A stretch of 64,000 bases of DNA, from positions 86,514 to 150,513 of the forward strand of contig JACKBA010000012.1 of the NCBI GenBank assembly GCA_020634815.1, read 5' to 3'. The position numbers were made by a program, and so were the translations under genes. Source of the stretch: Caldilineaceae bacterium. GTDB taxonomy: Bacteria; Chloroflexota; Anaerolineae; Caldilineales; Caldilineaceae. This document shows, piece after piece, positions 46,176-55,683 of the stretch; the first letter of the stretch is position 1, and each line of letters begins with the position of its first letter. The notes beneath the pieces are model-generated. The model worked only from the letters and a program-made list of their open reading frames with translations. It did no database searches and was not told where the DNA came from.

Positions 46176-49100
46176 GATGGTTTGTCCTCTGCATCCAGCA
46201 GGGTCTCGATCGCGGCAAGGAGTGATGTCACCGCGTATGGCTTGGCGATATAGCGGTTGGCGCCGGCCGCGAGGCAGCGTTCGGCGTCACCCTCCATGGC
46301 CTGGGCCGTCAAGATGATGATTGGCACGTTTGCCAGGGCCGGGTCAGGATCGGATCGCAGATGGCGTGTCGCCTCGATGCCATCCATCTGCGGCATGCGC
46401 ACGTCCATGATGACGAGTGCCGGTGCAAAGTCGGGGGCCATACGCAGAAGTTCGCGGCCATTGGCAGCCAGGAGCACCCGGTAGCCCTTGGCCGTCAGCA
46501 ATTCGTGCAGAATTTCTGAATTGATCGGATCGTCTTCGGCCACCAGCAGGCGAAGCCTGCCTGTGCCGCCGGTGGAGGATGTGTCGATCCCGGACGGCCC
46601 CGGTATTGCCAAAGGTGGCTTCGACTCGATCGGCTCCGATTCCGGTGCAGATTCATCCATTGGCAGCAGCAGCGTAAACGTGCTGCCCGCGCCGGGCTTG
46701 CTGACGACCTCGATCGTGCCGCCGTGGAGTTGGGCCATACGATGGACAAGCGCAAGGCCGAGCCCCGACCCCGAGTGCTCGCGCGTGAGGCTGCTGTCAA
46801 GCTGCGTGAATGGCTGAAAGAGGCGTGGCAGGTCCGCAGCATCGATGCCGATACCCGTGTCCCACACGTGAAACTCCACGATGCGGCGTGTACTGTCGCC
46901 GCGCACGCGCAACCCCAGCTCGCCTCCTTCCGGCGTGAACTTGACGGCGTTGCTGAGCAAATTGACGAGCATCTGCTTGAGCCGGCGCGAATCGGCGCGC
47001 ACCGCAATCCCGTGGCTCTCCAACGCATAGGCAAACTGCTGGAGTTTCTTTCCCGCCATGCCTTTGACAAGGGTCAGGCTGGCGCGGCAGATCGTGTCGA
47101 CGTCACAGTGTTCGAGTTCCAGGTCGAGTTGATCGGCCGCCAGCTTGGAGAGGTCGAGGATGTCGTTGATCAGGTCGAGCAGGTGCTGGCCACTCTCCCA
47201 GATATACTGCACGGCCCGATACTGGCGCTCGTTGAGCATGCCGAATGTCTGCAATTGGAGCGATTCCGAAAGCCCGAGGATGCCGGTGAGCGGCGTACGT
47301 AACTCGTGGCTCATGCTGGCCAGGAACTCGTCCTTTAGCTGCATGGCTTTTTCGAGCGCAACGTTGGCGGCACGCAACTCGTCACCGCTTTGGCGCAGAT
47401 CGGCCTCGATTTGCTTGATACGCGTCAGGTCGGTGAAGACTGCAATGCGGCCTGCCAATTCGCCGTTTACCCAGCGCGGCGTCGTTGAAACGAGGGTCGG
47501 CACGACGCGCCCGGACGTGGTGACGATGCGCAGTTCATAGCGATGGGTCGCTTCGGGACCGTGTTCGGCCAGCATCTTTGCCACCCCTGGTACGTCCTCG
47601 GCCAACGCATAGTCGGCCAACGCGCCGCCCAGCAGTTCGGATGGCGTTGACTCGAGCAGGTGCGCCATGAACGGATTCACATACGCGGCGCGCTGGGCGC
47701 GGTCGCCAACAACCAGCCCCTCGCCCAGCGCATCCATGACCTGCTGGGCAAAGTCGCGCTGCTGCTGCAGGGCGGTCTGGGCTTGCTTGAGTTCCGAGAC
47801 ATCCATGGTCACGACCACCGCCGATTCGATCCGGTCTGCACCGACGGGGCCGGCATAGCTGACGAAGTGCCGCACGTCACCGGGCGCCACTTCCAGGCTG
47901 GACTCGTACTGCACGCTCTCGCCCCTGTCGAAGACGGCGTCCAGAGCGTGGCGGATGGCGGGCGCGGCGTCGGGGGGCGCAATGGTGAAGAGCGTTTGGC
48001 CGACGATCGTCTCCACCGGCGCGCCCAGAAGCGTCCGGTTTTGCGACAGGATGGCGCCGCGGCGGTCGACCTCGGCAATGTTGACCGGTGCGTTCTGCAG
48101 TACGGAACGATAGCGCTCCTCCGAGACGCGCAGCGCGTCGCGGGCTAGCTTGCGCTCGTGGATGTCGACCGAATAGCCGATGAAGTGCGAGGAGCTATCG
48201 TCGCGCAGCCGGCTCATGCCAGTCGCATGCCACCGATAGTCGCCATTGGCATGGCGGACGCGATGCTCCCAGATCGTACTGCCCGCGGCCAGGAACTCCT
48301 TGAGACTCTCCTGCCCTGACGGCGCGTCGTCGGGATGGATCAGGCTGTGCCAGAAGTCAGGATCGCCCTGGTGAGCCTCTGGCGCATAGCCGAGCAACCT
48401 GTAGGTAGATTCGCTGAGAAACGTGGTCGTGACTCCTTGCTCGGTGATCGCAGCCGAGTAGATGATGGCCGGAGTGTGGGCCAGCAGATAGTTGAGACGT
48501 GCCTCGGATGCCTGCATGGCTTGCTGGGCTTGCCTGCGCTTGGTAACGTCGAAGATGCTGCCCCGGCTTTCGACAAAGCGCCCCTCGGCATCGTAGATGG
48601 CTATGGCGTTCAAGGTTACCGGCAGGACCGAGCCGTCCTTGCGTACCAACTCGAATTCAAGGTCGTCGATGGAACCATCTGCGACCAACCGTGGAAAATT
48701 GTCTGCAAAGACCTGCATGCTCTCAGGGGTGAGAAATTTGCTGACCGGGTGGCCAATCAACTCGTCGCGGGTGAAGCCCAGCCAGTCAAGCTCGGTCTGA
48801 TTCACCATGGTATACATGCCGGCGGCGTTGACGGTGCTGTAACCGCAGGGGGCGTTTTCGTAGAGGTCGCGCGCCTCGGCCGTGCGTGCCGCCACGCGCT
48901 CCTCGAGTTCGGCGACGAGCAGGCGGTAGCGTTCCTCGCTGGTGCGCAGCGCCGCCTCGGTCTCCATGCGCTCGGTGATGTCCTGCAGGATGCCGACCGA
49001 AGCAACGGGCTTGCCCTGGTCGTCAACGATTTGGACGGATGAATCGGCCAGCCAGCGTTCCTCACCGCTTTGCGTGCGAACGCGATAATCGCACTGCCAT

Positions 49101-50749
49101 ACCGGGTTGTCTTTCCCGGAGCGGGCCCGGGCAACGGCCTCTTCGAGCGACAGACCGGCATACTGCCCGCGCACGTTCACCTCGAGCAGCAGCGACTCGA
49201 TAAGGGCCGGCGTGAGTTCGCCCGCTGAGTAGCCGGTCAAACGCTTCGCCTCCACAGGCATGAAGGTATAGGACTCGGTCGCGTAGTCGTGCTGATAGGG
49301 GATGGCGCCGGCGGCAAGGATGGCGGTGCGATAGAGCCACTCGCTGCGGGCAACATGCTGTTCGACATGCCTTCGCTCCGTGATGTCGTCGAAGATGGCA
49401 AAGACACGGTGAGGCGTGGTCTCTCCCGGATGCATCTCGGGCACGGCGGCGATGCGTATCCAGCGCACTTCATCCTTGCCGGGATGAAGGACACCCATGA
49501 GAACATCGGTAACGATCTTGCCGGTATGCAGGGCCACCATGGCAGGATGTTCCTCGCCGGGAAATGGCGTGCCGTCTTCGCGCACGGCCTTCCAGCGCGG
49601 GTCGAACGATGTGTGGCCCATCAATTGGTCGTGTGAAAGGCCAAGGATTGTTTCGGCGGACCGGTTGGCCAGCGTGATGCGACCATCATGGGCGTGGTAG
49701 ACGACGCCCAGCGTCATATTCTCGAAAAGTGATTTGAAGCGAGCATTGCTGGCGGCAAGTTCGATCTCGGCCAGCCTTCGTTCCGTGACGTCCCGGAAGT
49801 TGACGACAACCGCTTCCACAGCCGGGTCGCTCAGCAGATTCGTCACCGTCGCCTCGAGCCAGCGCCAAGACCCATCTTGGTGGCACGCTCGGTAGCTCTG
49901 GTTGACTGCCCGCTCGGGCATTGTGTAGACCCGTCGCCAGCCGTCCTCGATCGCTTCGAGATCATCGGGGTGGATCACGAGCGTACCGGGCTGCATGAAT
50001 TCCTCAATCTCGTACCCAAGGATGCGCGCGGCGGAGGGGCTGGCATAGCGCAGTTGCCGGTCCATACCGACGAGCAGGATGCCGTCGCTCGAATTCTCAA
50101 TCAGGGCGCGGAATCGGCGTTCGCTGGCGGCCAACGCTTCGTGCAGACGCCGGCGCTCCAGAGTATGGCCCAGTTGAGTGCAGACCTCGTTGATGAGCCA
50201 ACGCTCTTCCTTGATGAAGGGGCCTTCGTCCGCTGCGGGGCGCTCGTCCAGGTAGCCGACCGTGAGCGTGCAGCGAGCTGGTTTTCCACCCGCCACAATG
50301 CCGGATTGCTGCCAGGGTGTCTCTGCGAAGTTGGCGGAAGAGAAACGCTGGCCGTCGATGGTAAGGCTTGCGCAAGTCACCTCTGGAAATTGATAGGCGG
50401 CAGGCAAGCGGTCGACGATTGCCTGCGCCAGTTCACCTTGCGGCAGGCCGCCCCGGTTGAGCAGCGCGCCGATGTCGTAGAGGCAACGTAATTCCTTGAC
50501 GCGTTCTTGTAGGGCGTGGCGCTGTGCCTCCGCCTCGAGAGTGGCAATCGACGGAATTGCAGCACTGACAACGTCCGGATCTACCATTGCATCCACGCGT
50601 GTTGCATGGCTCTGCCGGAGAGCGTGATTCTCAGCCTCCAGTTCTGCCTGGCGCGCCTGCAACTGGCGAATCATTTGGTGTAGGTCCGCCGGCAATGCAG
50701 GAAGGTCCGGAGATTGTGCCGCCGGGCGGGCGTCATCACCGTTTGTCAT
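46172..50749 (-). CDS. Multi-PAS hybrid histidine kinase with GAF and receiver domains
   Basis: The 1525-residue soluble sensor has an N-terminal coiled coil (about 20-90), a GAF-like domain (about 85-205) and seven consecutive PAS/PAC units (about 210-1105, each ending in a DITER-like motif). HisKA follows with the His in FLASMSHELRTPLTGILG (about 1146), then HATPase_c and a C-terminal receiver (about 1396-1520: VAEDDPINSEIL, IMDVRMPQMDG). No transmembrane segment was seen, so signals are sensed in the cytoplasm. A possible promoter is CTGACA-N16-TACACA at 50804-50831. It is the first gene of a two-gene operon. Confidence 0.93.
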   Translation of the reverse strand: MTNGDDARPAAQSPDLPALPADLHQMIRQLQARQAELEAENHALRQSHATRVDAMVDPDVVSAAIPSIATLEAEAQRHALQERVKELRCLYDIGALLNRGGLPQGELAQAIVDRLPAAYQFPEVTCASLTIDGQRFSSANFAETPWQQSGIVAGGKPARCTLTVGYLDERPAADEGPFIKEERWLINEVCTQLGHTLERRRLHEALAASERRFRALIENSSDGILLVGMDRQLRYASPSAARILGYEIEEFMQPGTLVIHPDDLEAIEDGWRRVYTMPERAVNQSYRACHQDGSWRWLEATVTNLLSDPAVEAVVVNFRDVTERRLAEIELAASNARFKSLFENMTLGVVYHAHDGRITLANRSAETILGLSHDQLMGHTSFDPRWKAVREDGTPFPGEEHPAMVALHTGKIVTDVLMGVLHPGKDEVRWIRIAAVPEMHPGETTPHRVFAIFDDITERRHVEQHVARSEWLYRTAILAAGAIPYQHDYATESYTFMPVEAKRLTGYSAGELTPALIESLLLEVNVRGQYAGLSLEEAVARARSGKDNPVWQCDYRVRTQSGEERWLADSSVQIVDDQGKPVASVGILQDITERMETEAALRTSEERYRLLVAELEERVAARTAEARDLYENAPCGYSTVNAAGMYTMVNQTELDWLGFTRDELIGHPVSKFLTPESMQVFADNFPRLVADGSIDDLEFELVRKDGSVLPVTLNAIAIYDAEGRFVESRGSIFDVTKRRQAQQAMQASEARLNYLLAHTPAIIYSAAITEQGVTTTFLSESTYRLLGYAPEAHQGDPDFWHSLIHPDDAPSGQESLKEFLAAGSTIWEHRVRHANGDYRWHATGMSRLRDDSSSHFIGYSVDIHERKLARDALRVSEERYRSVLQNAPVNIAEVDRRGAILSQNRTLLGAPVETIVGQTLFTIAPPDAAPAIRHALDAVFDRGESVQYESSLEVAPGDVRHFVSYAGPVGADRIESAVVVTMDVSELKQAQTALQQQRDFAQQVMDALGEGLVVGDRAQRAAYVNPFMAHLLESTPSELLGGALADYALAEDVPGVAKMLAEHGPEATHRYELRIVTTSGRVVPTLVSTTPRWVNGELAGRIAVFTDLTRIKQIEADLRQSGDELRAANVALEKAMQLKDEFLASMSHELRTPLTGILGLSESLQLQTFGMLNERQYRAVQYIWESGQHLLDLINDILDLSKLAADQLDLELEHCDVDTICRASLTLVKGMAGKKLQQFAYALESHGIAVRADSRRLKQMLVNLLSNAVKFTPEGGELGLRVRGDSTRRIVEFHVWDTGIGIDAADLPRLFQPFTQLDSSLTREHSGSGLGLALVHRMAQLHGGTIEVVSKPGAGSTFTLLLPMDESAPESEPIESKPPLAIPGPSGIDTSSTGGTGRLRLLVAEDDPINSEILHELLTAKGYRVLLAANGRELLRMAPDFAPALVIMDVRMPQMDGIEATRHLRSDPDPALANVPIIILTAQAMEGDAERCLAAGANRYIAKPYAVTSLLAAIETLLDAEDKPS

Positions 50750-50803
50750 AAATTGCCCTCGCGATAACCATGGGCGGGCAGGTGGGCCGTCAACAAGTCC
50801 CCC

Positions 50804-50831
50804 TGTGTACAGATATGCTGTCTTCTGTCAG
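50804..50831 (-). promoter_or_regulatory. Possible promoter of the histidine kinase operon
   Basis: CTGACA (50826-50831 on this strand), 16-base spacer, TACACA (50804-50809), about 55 bases before the ATG. Confidence 0.4.
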
Positions 50832-50991
50832 ATAGCCATCGCGCACTTCTGCACGGCGACCGATGGGTAACAGTCATCGATCCGTGCTTCCGCCTGGCCG
50901 AGAGGATGTGATAGATGAGTCGCAACGGGATACTAGCAGGCCAGAATATACCTTAACGGAGTGCAATGAAGATGATAGCGCAATGCATCGT

Positions 50992-51165
50992 TTGTGCGAA
51001 ATCTCTTCAATCCTGTATAGATTGTGCTGTGCGGATAATTCTAGCCGGGAAATGGCGAGGACCTACAGCTTCAGAAGGCCCGTAGGTCCTCGCGAACAAG
51101 AGACCACTGCGAAACGCTGTAACCCATCACAACGCCCAACCAAGGAGAAGACCATGCACCTATAG
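50992..51165 (+). promoter_or_regulatory. Leader region with promoter, hairpin and three-codon minigene
   Basis: TTGTGC (50992-50997) and TATAGA (51016-51021), 18 bases apart, resemble a promoter. A perfect 12-bp hairpin follows (GCGAGGACCTAC 51055-51066 with GTAGGTCCTCGC 51082-51093). AAGGAG (51142-51147) then precedes ATG-CAC-CTA-TAG (51154-51165), encoding MHL. It may be a leader for the YccF gene at 51335, or the remnant of a gene start. The remaining bases of the 585-base gap hold nothing recognised. Confidence 0.4.
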
Positions 51166-51334
51166 CATACCCCACGGGCGCCGGATGCACATCTAGCAAA
51201 TGCCGTATTCTTTTGGGACAATTGTCAAGAATGCCGAATTGGGTGTGAAGATATGTTTCCGCTACTTCAGAACTTTTCGCAGCGCGTCACGTAGTGAATA
51301 ATGGTATCGATAGGGACTCAGAAAGGATTGTATC

Positions 51335-51748
51335 GTGTCAAATCGTGGAGATACGCCCGTCGTCGCTGTAAGACAGGGCCCGGGCTGCCTGATTCAGATT
51401 CTGTGGTTCGTGTTTATCGGATGGTGGCTGGGTAGCTTTGCCGTTGGCGCAGCTTACGTCATGTTCCTGTTGATCGTGACGATCCCCGTCGGGATCGCAA
51501 TCCTCAACAACATCCCCATGATCATGGCGCTGCGCCAGCCCGATCGCCTGGTAACCGCCTACGGTGAGGTGAGCGTGCCGCAGCACAACTTCCTGCTGCG
51601 CGCGCTGTGGTTCATCTTCGTCGGCTGGTGGCTGGCGGGTATTGCGTTGACCATCGGCTATGCGCTGTGCATGACGATTATCGGTCTGCCCTTTGGCTTC
51701 GTGATCTTCGACATGGTGCCGGCCATGCTGACCCTGCGCCGCAGTTGA
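51335..51748 (+). CDS. YccF domain-containing membrane protein
   Basis: The 137-residue protein has two copies of the YccF unit: LIQILWFVFIGWWLGSFAVGAAY (about 19-41) and FLLRALWFIFVGWWLAGIALTIGYAL (about 87-112), each followed by a second hydrophobic helix (ITIPVGIAILNNIPM; IIGLPFGFVIFDMVP). Four membrane helices are expected. YccF proteins are widespread but of unknown function. A GTG start has AAAGGA about 9 bases upstream. It is convergent with the FTR1 gene, sharing a terminator hairpin at 51772-51823. Confidence 0.85.
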   Translation: MSNRGDTPVVAVRQGPGCLIQILWFVFIGWWLGSFAVGAAYVMFLLIVTIPVGIAILNNIPMIMALRQPDRLVTAYGEVSVPQHNFLLRALWFIFVGWWLAGIALTIGYALCMTIIGLPFGFVIFDMVPAMLTLRRS

Positions 51749-51771
51749 TTGGATCGATACGCGCAAAGAAT

Positions 51772-51823
51772 AAAGAAGCGGAGGATTCGCCCCGGCTGCG
51801 GGTTGCGGATCCTCCGCTTCTTT
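51772..51823. terminator. Hairpin between the convergent yccF and FTR1 genes
   Basis: AAAGAAGCGGAGGAT (51772-51786) pairs perfectly with ATCCTCCGCTTCTTT (51809-51823). A/T-rich ends make it usable from both strands. Confidence 0.75.
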
Positions 51824-51847
51824 GCGCGGATGGCGGCTGTGTCCGGA

Positions 51848-53344
51848 TCAGGCAGCTTGTACTTCTGTTGTCAGGGCTGCCTGGCGGACATGCCCGTACA
51901 CGTAGAGTCCGATGCCGGCGCCCAAGATGATTACCTGGGGCAGCAACGATTCCACGGTCGGGTAGATGCCGAAGAAGGGAATGGCCGGTAGCCACGGAAT
52001 TGGCGTCGTCGGGACGGCGCCGGCAACTTGCAGGGCGTGGATGCCGGTGCCGACAAACTTGAAGCCGAGATAGAAGACGAGAATGCCGGCTACCTGGAAG
52101 AAGAGCCGCAACGGCAACTTGACCCCTGCCACCAGGATCAGCCAGGCAGCGACGGCCAGCACTGCCACGCCGGCGCCGATCCCCAGCAGCAGGTCTTGCA
52201 GCGCAATCGCCGGCGCGATGCCGAGATAGAAGACGGCCGTCTCCGCTCCCTCGCGGAAGATAGCCATCATCGCCAACAGGGCCAGCCCGATCAGGTTGCC
52301 GCGCGCCAGGGCACGCGTCGTACTCGTGTCAATGTAGCGCCGCCAACCGTTGAGGCTGGCCGTGCTGTGCAGCCAGTAGGATACATAGAAGAGCATGGCC
52401 GCCGCAATCAGGCCGGTCACGCCTTCGATAATCTCGCGGTTGCGCCCGGCGGCGATCTGGCTGAAGATCGCCTGCAGGAGCACGGCCACGGCGATGCTCA
52501 GCAGCACGCCTACGCCCGCCCCAAGCCACACCCACCGCTGCTTGTCGGCGTGATTGGCGCGGCGCAGGAAGGTCAGCAGCGCCGCCACGACGAGCAGTGC
52601 CTCCAGCCCCTCGCGCAGGATGATGGCCGCGGCATCGAACGCGGTATAGGCGCGCACTTCCAACAGCGGCGCGATCGTCGCGCGCAGCGACGCGGCGCTG
52701 GTTTCCAGCGCGTGCCAGTCCACGGGCTGCCCACGCACGGCGGCGCTGGCCTGGCCCAGGTGCGCTTCGATGGCCGTGTATGCGTCCGGCGCCCGCGCGG
52801 CGACATCCCCCTCCAGTGCCGGCCAGGCCAGGACAATGGCCTGCACGGCCTGCCGGCTCGTCGCAAGATCGGCTGCTTCGGCTGCTTCATACAGCCCGTC
52901 GATCCGTTGCAGCAATGCCGGCAGGGTCTGCGGCACGTCGGTCTGTCCCGCCGCAGTTGCCGGAGCGGACGCCAGCAATTCGGCAGCCTCGTTAACTTCA
53001 GCCGCAACGTGGGCAAAGGCCGCCTGCACCGCACGCACGTCGAGCGGCGTCTGGGCGGCAGTGTCGGCAAGGTCGTCGATAGCTTCTTCCAGCGCCAGGT
53101 ACGCCGCCGGCTGTTGGGTGCGCACGCCATCTTCCAGTGCCGACCAGTAGGCCTCCAGTTCGAGCACCTCGCGCGCGATCACCGTCGCATCTTGCGCTTC
53201 GGCCGCCTCGATCCCCTCCGTGGCATGCAGGGCCATGGTTCGAACCTGGTCGCTGAGCCCGTTGTCTTGCGCCTGCACAGCCGCCCGCGGCAGGAGCACC
53301 AGGGTCAAGGTCAAAAATAGTGCAATCGTTGTTCGTCGTAGCAT
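51848..53344 (-). CDS. FTR1-family iron permease
   Basis: The 498-residue protein has a signal peptide (about 1-26), a long soluble helical region (about 27-245) and seven membrane helices. The two iron-permeation motifs are IILREGLEALLVVAALLTFL and MAIFREGAETAVFYLG (REGLE/REGxE). FTR1/EfeU proteins import ferric iron handed over by a ferroxidase; in yeast the partner is the multicopper oxidase Fet3. Two multicopper-oxidase-like genes lie about 8 kb away. The N-terminal soluble region resembles the periplasmic helical modules of bacterial FTR1 fusions. It follows the response regulator by about 200 bases on the same strand. Confidence 0.9.
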   Translation of the reverse strand: MLRRTTIALFLTLTLVLLPRAAVQAQDNGLSDQVRTMALHATEGIEAAEAQDATVIAREVLELEAYWSALEDGVRTQQPAAYLALEEAIDDLADTAAQTPLDVRAVQAAFAHVAAEVNEAAELLASAPATAAGQTDVPQTLPALLQRIDGLYEAAEAADLATSRQAVQAIVLAWPALEGDVAARAPDAYTAIEAHLGQASAAVRGQPVDWHALETSAASLRATIAPLLEVRAYTAFDAAAIILREGLEALLVVAALLTFLRRANHADKQRWVWLGAGVGVLLSIAVAVLLQAIFSQIAAGRNREIIEGVTGLIAAAMLFYVSYWLHSTASLNGWRRYIDTSTTRALARGNLIGLALLAMMAIFREGAETAVFYLGIAPAIALQDLLLGIGAGVAVLAVAAWLILVAGVKLPLRLFFQVAGILVFYLGFKFVGTGIHALQVAGAVPTTPIPWLPAIPFFGIYPTVESLLPQVIILGAGIGLYVYGHVRQAALTTEVQAA

Positions 53345-53543
53345 GATGAATGAAACCACTCCTCGTACCGTTCACTTGCGCCCATCACGTCTTCCGGGCA
53401 ACGTGGTAACGGTACCGCAGGCAACCGCAGATTTCAACCGTCAATTTGGGCGATTGGGCGCGGAAAGCTATACGCCACCGATGAAGGAAATCGGCAAGCG
53501 GGGCAAACGAACCGGCTAAGTGGGGTTAATTGGCTGTCAGAGA

Positions 53544-54248
53544 TTAGCCGGCATGCGCTGCTTTGCTCTGAACCTGGAAGCGATAGCCATACCCACGGTC
53601 GTTGTGGATGTAGTGGGGATTGTTGGGGTCGGGCTCGATCTTTTTGCGCAGGTGCCAGACATAGCGCCGCACGTAGCCGATGTCGTCCATGTATTGCTCG
53701 CCCCAGGTCTGGCGGATCAACTCTTCCTGGGTGACGACGCGGCCCGCATTTCGAATGAGGACTTCCAGCAATTTGAACTCGGTGGGCGTCAGGTGAATCG
53801 TCTCGCTGCCGCGCCACACGCGCTTGTCGGTCATGTCGACCGTCAGGTCGCCAAACGTCAGCACCGTCTGGGCGGCAGCCGTGGCACTGTTGGCGCGGTT
53901 GAGCACCGCCATGATGCGTGCCGCCAGCTCGGCAAAGGAGAACGGTTTGGCGACATAGTCGTCGGCGCCAAACTCGAAGCCGCGCAGGACATCTTCTTCC
54001 TCGTTGTGTGCCGTGATCATGATGACGGGCACCGAAGACAATTCGCGAATGCGTTTCAGCACAAACCAGCCGCTGCGTTCCGGCATCGAGACATCAAGTA
54101 CGACCAGATTGGGCTCGTCGGCAAAGAACTGCTTCAGCCCGTCGGCGCCATTGTTGGCGACGCTGAGATTGTAGCCGCGCTCGCTCAGATAGCCGCCCAG
54201 CAACTCCGTTAACTTCTTGTCGTCGTCGATCAGCAGCAGGTCAATCAT
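53544..54248 (-). CDS. OmpR/PhoB-family response regulator
   Basis: The 234-residue protein has a receiver domain (LLLIDDDKKL, phosphoacceptor in LVVLDVSMPERSG, ITAHNEEEDVLRGFEFGADDYVAKPFS) and a C-terminal winged helix (about 135-230: LTPTEFKLLEVLIRNAGRVVTQEEL, YVRRYVWHLRKKIEPDPNNP, RGYGYRF). It is encoded upstream of the FTR1 gene and its ATG overlaps the kinase gene by eight bases. Targets probably include the FTR1 gene and the divergent secreted-protein/oxidase genes, but no binding repeats were confirmed. Confidence 0.93.
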   Translation of the reverse strand: MIDLLLIDDDKKLTELLGGYLSERGYNLSVANNGADGLKQFFADEPNLVVLDVSMPERSGWFVLKRIRELSSVPVIMITAHNEEEDVLRGFEFGADDYVAKPFSFAELAARIMAVLNRANSATAAAQTVLTFGDLTVDMTDKRVWRGSETIHLTPTEFKLLEVLIRNAGRVVTQEELIRQTWGEQYMDDIGYVRRYVWHLRKKIEPDPNNPHYIHNDRGYGYRFQVQSKAAHAG

Positions 54249-55416
54249 CGATGGGTTCCTCCTCGGCGACCGGCAGGCTGACGGTGAAGCGCGTGCCAGG
54301 ATGCTCCGGGTCGGCGTGAACCGGTGATGTGACGGTCAGGCGCCCGCCTTGTTCTTCGACCAGCGCGCGGGCAAAGTAGAGCCCAAGTCCCCAACCGGCC
54401 GGTGTACCGGCATCGTCTGTGACCTGCCGGGCAAACCGATCGAATATCTGTGCCTGCTGTTCCAACGGGATGCCCGGGCCATAGTCTGTAATTTCAATCT
54501 GCATAATTTCGGCGTGATGTCCGGTACGGCGCACCGCAATCGCCACGGGCGTTGTGGACGGCGTGTATTTGGCTGCGTTGGAGAGGAGGTTCTTGATGAC
54601 TTCCTCGAGATAGAGTTCATCTGCCCATGCCGGGGGCAATTGCGGTTCCACATTCCACTGCACGCTGCGTCCTTCCAGGCGCAGCGTCACGTCGGCCACG
54701 TGCTGGAGCATGGGCTTGAGTGACACAGGCCCCAGGCTGAAGGTGAGTTTCCCTGCCTCCAGCCGCGAGAGGTCGAGGATTGTCTGCACGAAATGGTTCA
54801 GGCGCTGTGTCTCGGTGGACATCACCTCGATGACGCGCTGAGCGCGGGGCGGCAACTCGCACTCGGAGCGTAAGGTCATCTCCAGGGCGCCATTCAGTGT
54901 CGTCAGCGGCGCGCGCAATTCGTGGCTGACCAGTGCCACGAAATCGGATTTCAACTGGTCGAGTCTCTGCAACTCTGCGTTGGCCCCCGCCAGTTCCTGG
55001 TTGACCTTGGCAAGGTCGAGATTGCGCGCCGCTAGTGCCTCGGTGCGGTCGGCCACCTGCTGCTCCAGGCTATGGTTCAGTTGCACGGCCCTCAGGTTGG
55101 CGGCATTGAGTTTGCGCAGCAAGACGCCGATGTACGAAAGCCAGGCAAAGACCATGATCGGCCCCATCAGGCCAAAAAAGAGGAGTTCGCCGGCAAACTG
55201 GATGTCGATGGTCAGGATGCCCCAGTGCTCGTAGAGTTCAAACCCGGTGGAAACAATCACGAGCAGGATGGGCAGCACGAAACGCAGGATATTCACCTGG
55301 TGCAGATAGCGCTCACCGCTGAGACTGGCGAGCCGTGCAACTGGCTTCTCACCGGTCTGCTGCCGGAGGGATCGGGGAAAGGGGACTGTCGCCATATTCT
55401 TGGTCATCAATGTCAT
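54241..55416 (-). CDS. Membrane sensor histidine kinase
   Basis: The ~391-residue kinase has two transmembrane helices (about 40-65 and 74-98) joined by a very short loop (WGILTIDIQ), so it has almost no extracytoplasmic domain and must sense within the membrane or through a partner. A coiled coil (about 105-155) leads to HisKA with His in FVALVSHELRAPLTTLNG and HATPase_c (NLLSNAAKYTP, DYGPGIP, GWGLGLYFARALV). The start at 55416 is chosen from several Mets and is uncertain (55407 and 55482 possible). TATACT at 55520-55525 on this strand is the best -10 candidate. It is cotranscribed with the response regulator. Confidence 0.88.
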   Translation of the reverse strand: MTLMTKNMATVPFPRSLRQQTGEKPVARLASLSGERYLHQVNILRFVLPILLVIVSTGFELYEHWGILTIDIQFAGELLFFGLMGPIMVFAWLSYIGVLLRKLNAANLRAVQLNHSLEQQVADRTEALAARNLDLAKVNQELAGANAELQRLDQLKSDFVALVSHELRAPLTTLNGALEMTLRSECELPPRAQRVIEVMSTETQRLNHFVQTILDLSRLEAGKLTFSLGPVSLKPMLQHVADVTLRLEGRSVQWNVEPQLPPAWADELYLEEVIKNLLSNAAKYTPSTTPVAIAVRRTGHHAEIMQIEITDYGPGIPLEQQAQIFDRFARQVTDDAGTPAGWGLGLYFARALVEEQGGRLTVTSPVHADPEHPGTRFTVSLPVAEEEPIDD

Positions 55417-55683
55417 GTCCGCGGAACTGAATCGACACCGGAAAGTCGCTGGTGCCCTCCTGGGTCCGTGGCAACTGGCCATGTGTGACTCTCTGTCTTG
55501 TACGCTGTAGTGCGCATGCAGTATAGCAGGGCCTACCCTGACGGTTGCTTACAATCGGATAACATTTTGACACACTCGCGACACTATGCCAACACAACTT
55601 TGACCCAATTCTGCCTTCATTCAATGGTACGCTTGCCCTGCCGCAAACCGGCTCATGCAAATGTCGTACTCGAAGGAGGAAGA

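Noticed and set aside
50863..51165. Possible 100-residue protein before yccF
   Set aside because: It has no ribosome-binding site at its start and no family resemblance; only its last three codons have a good start signal, reported separately.
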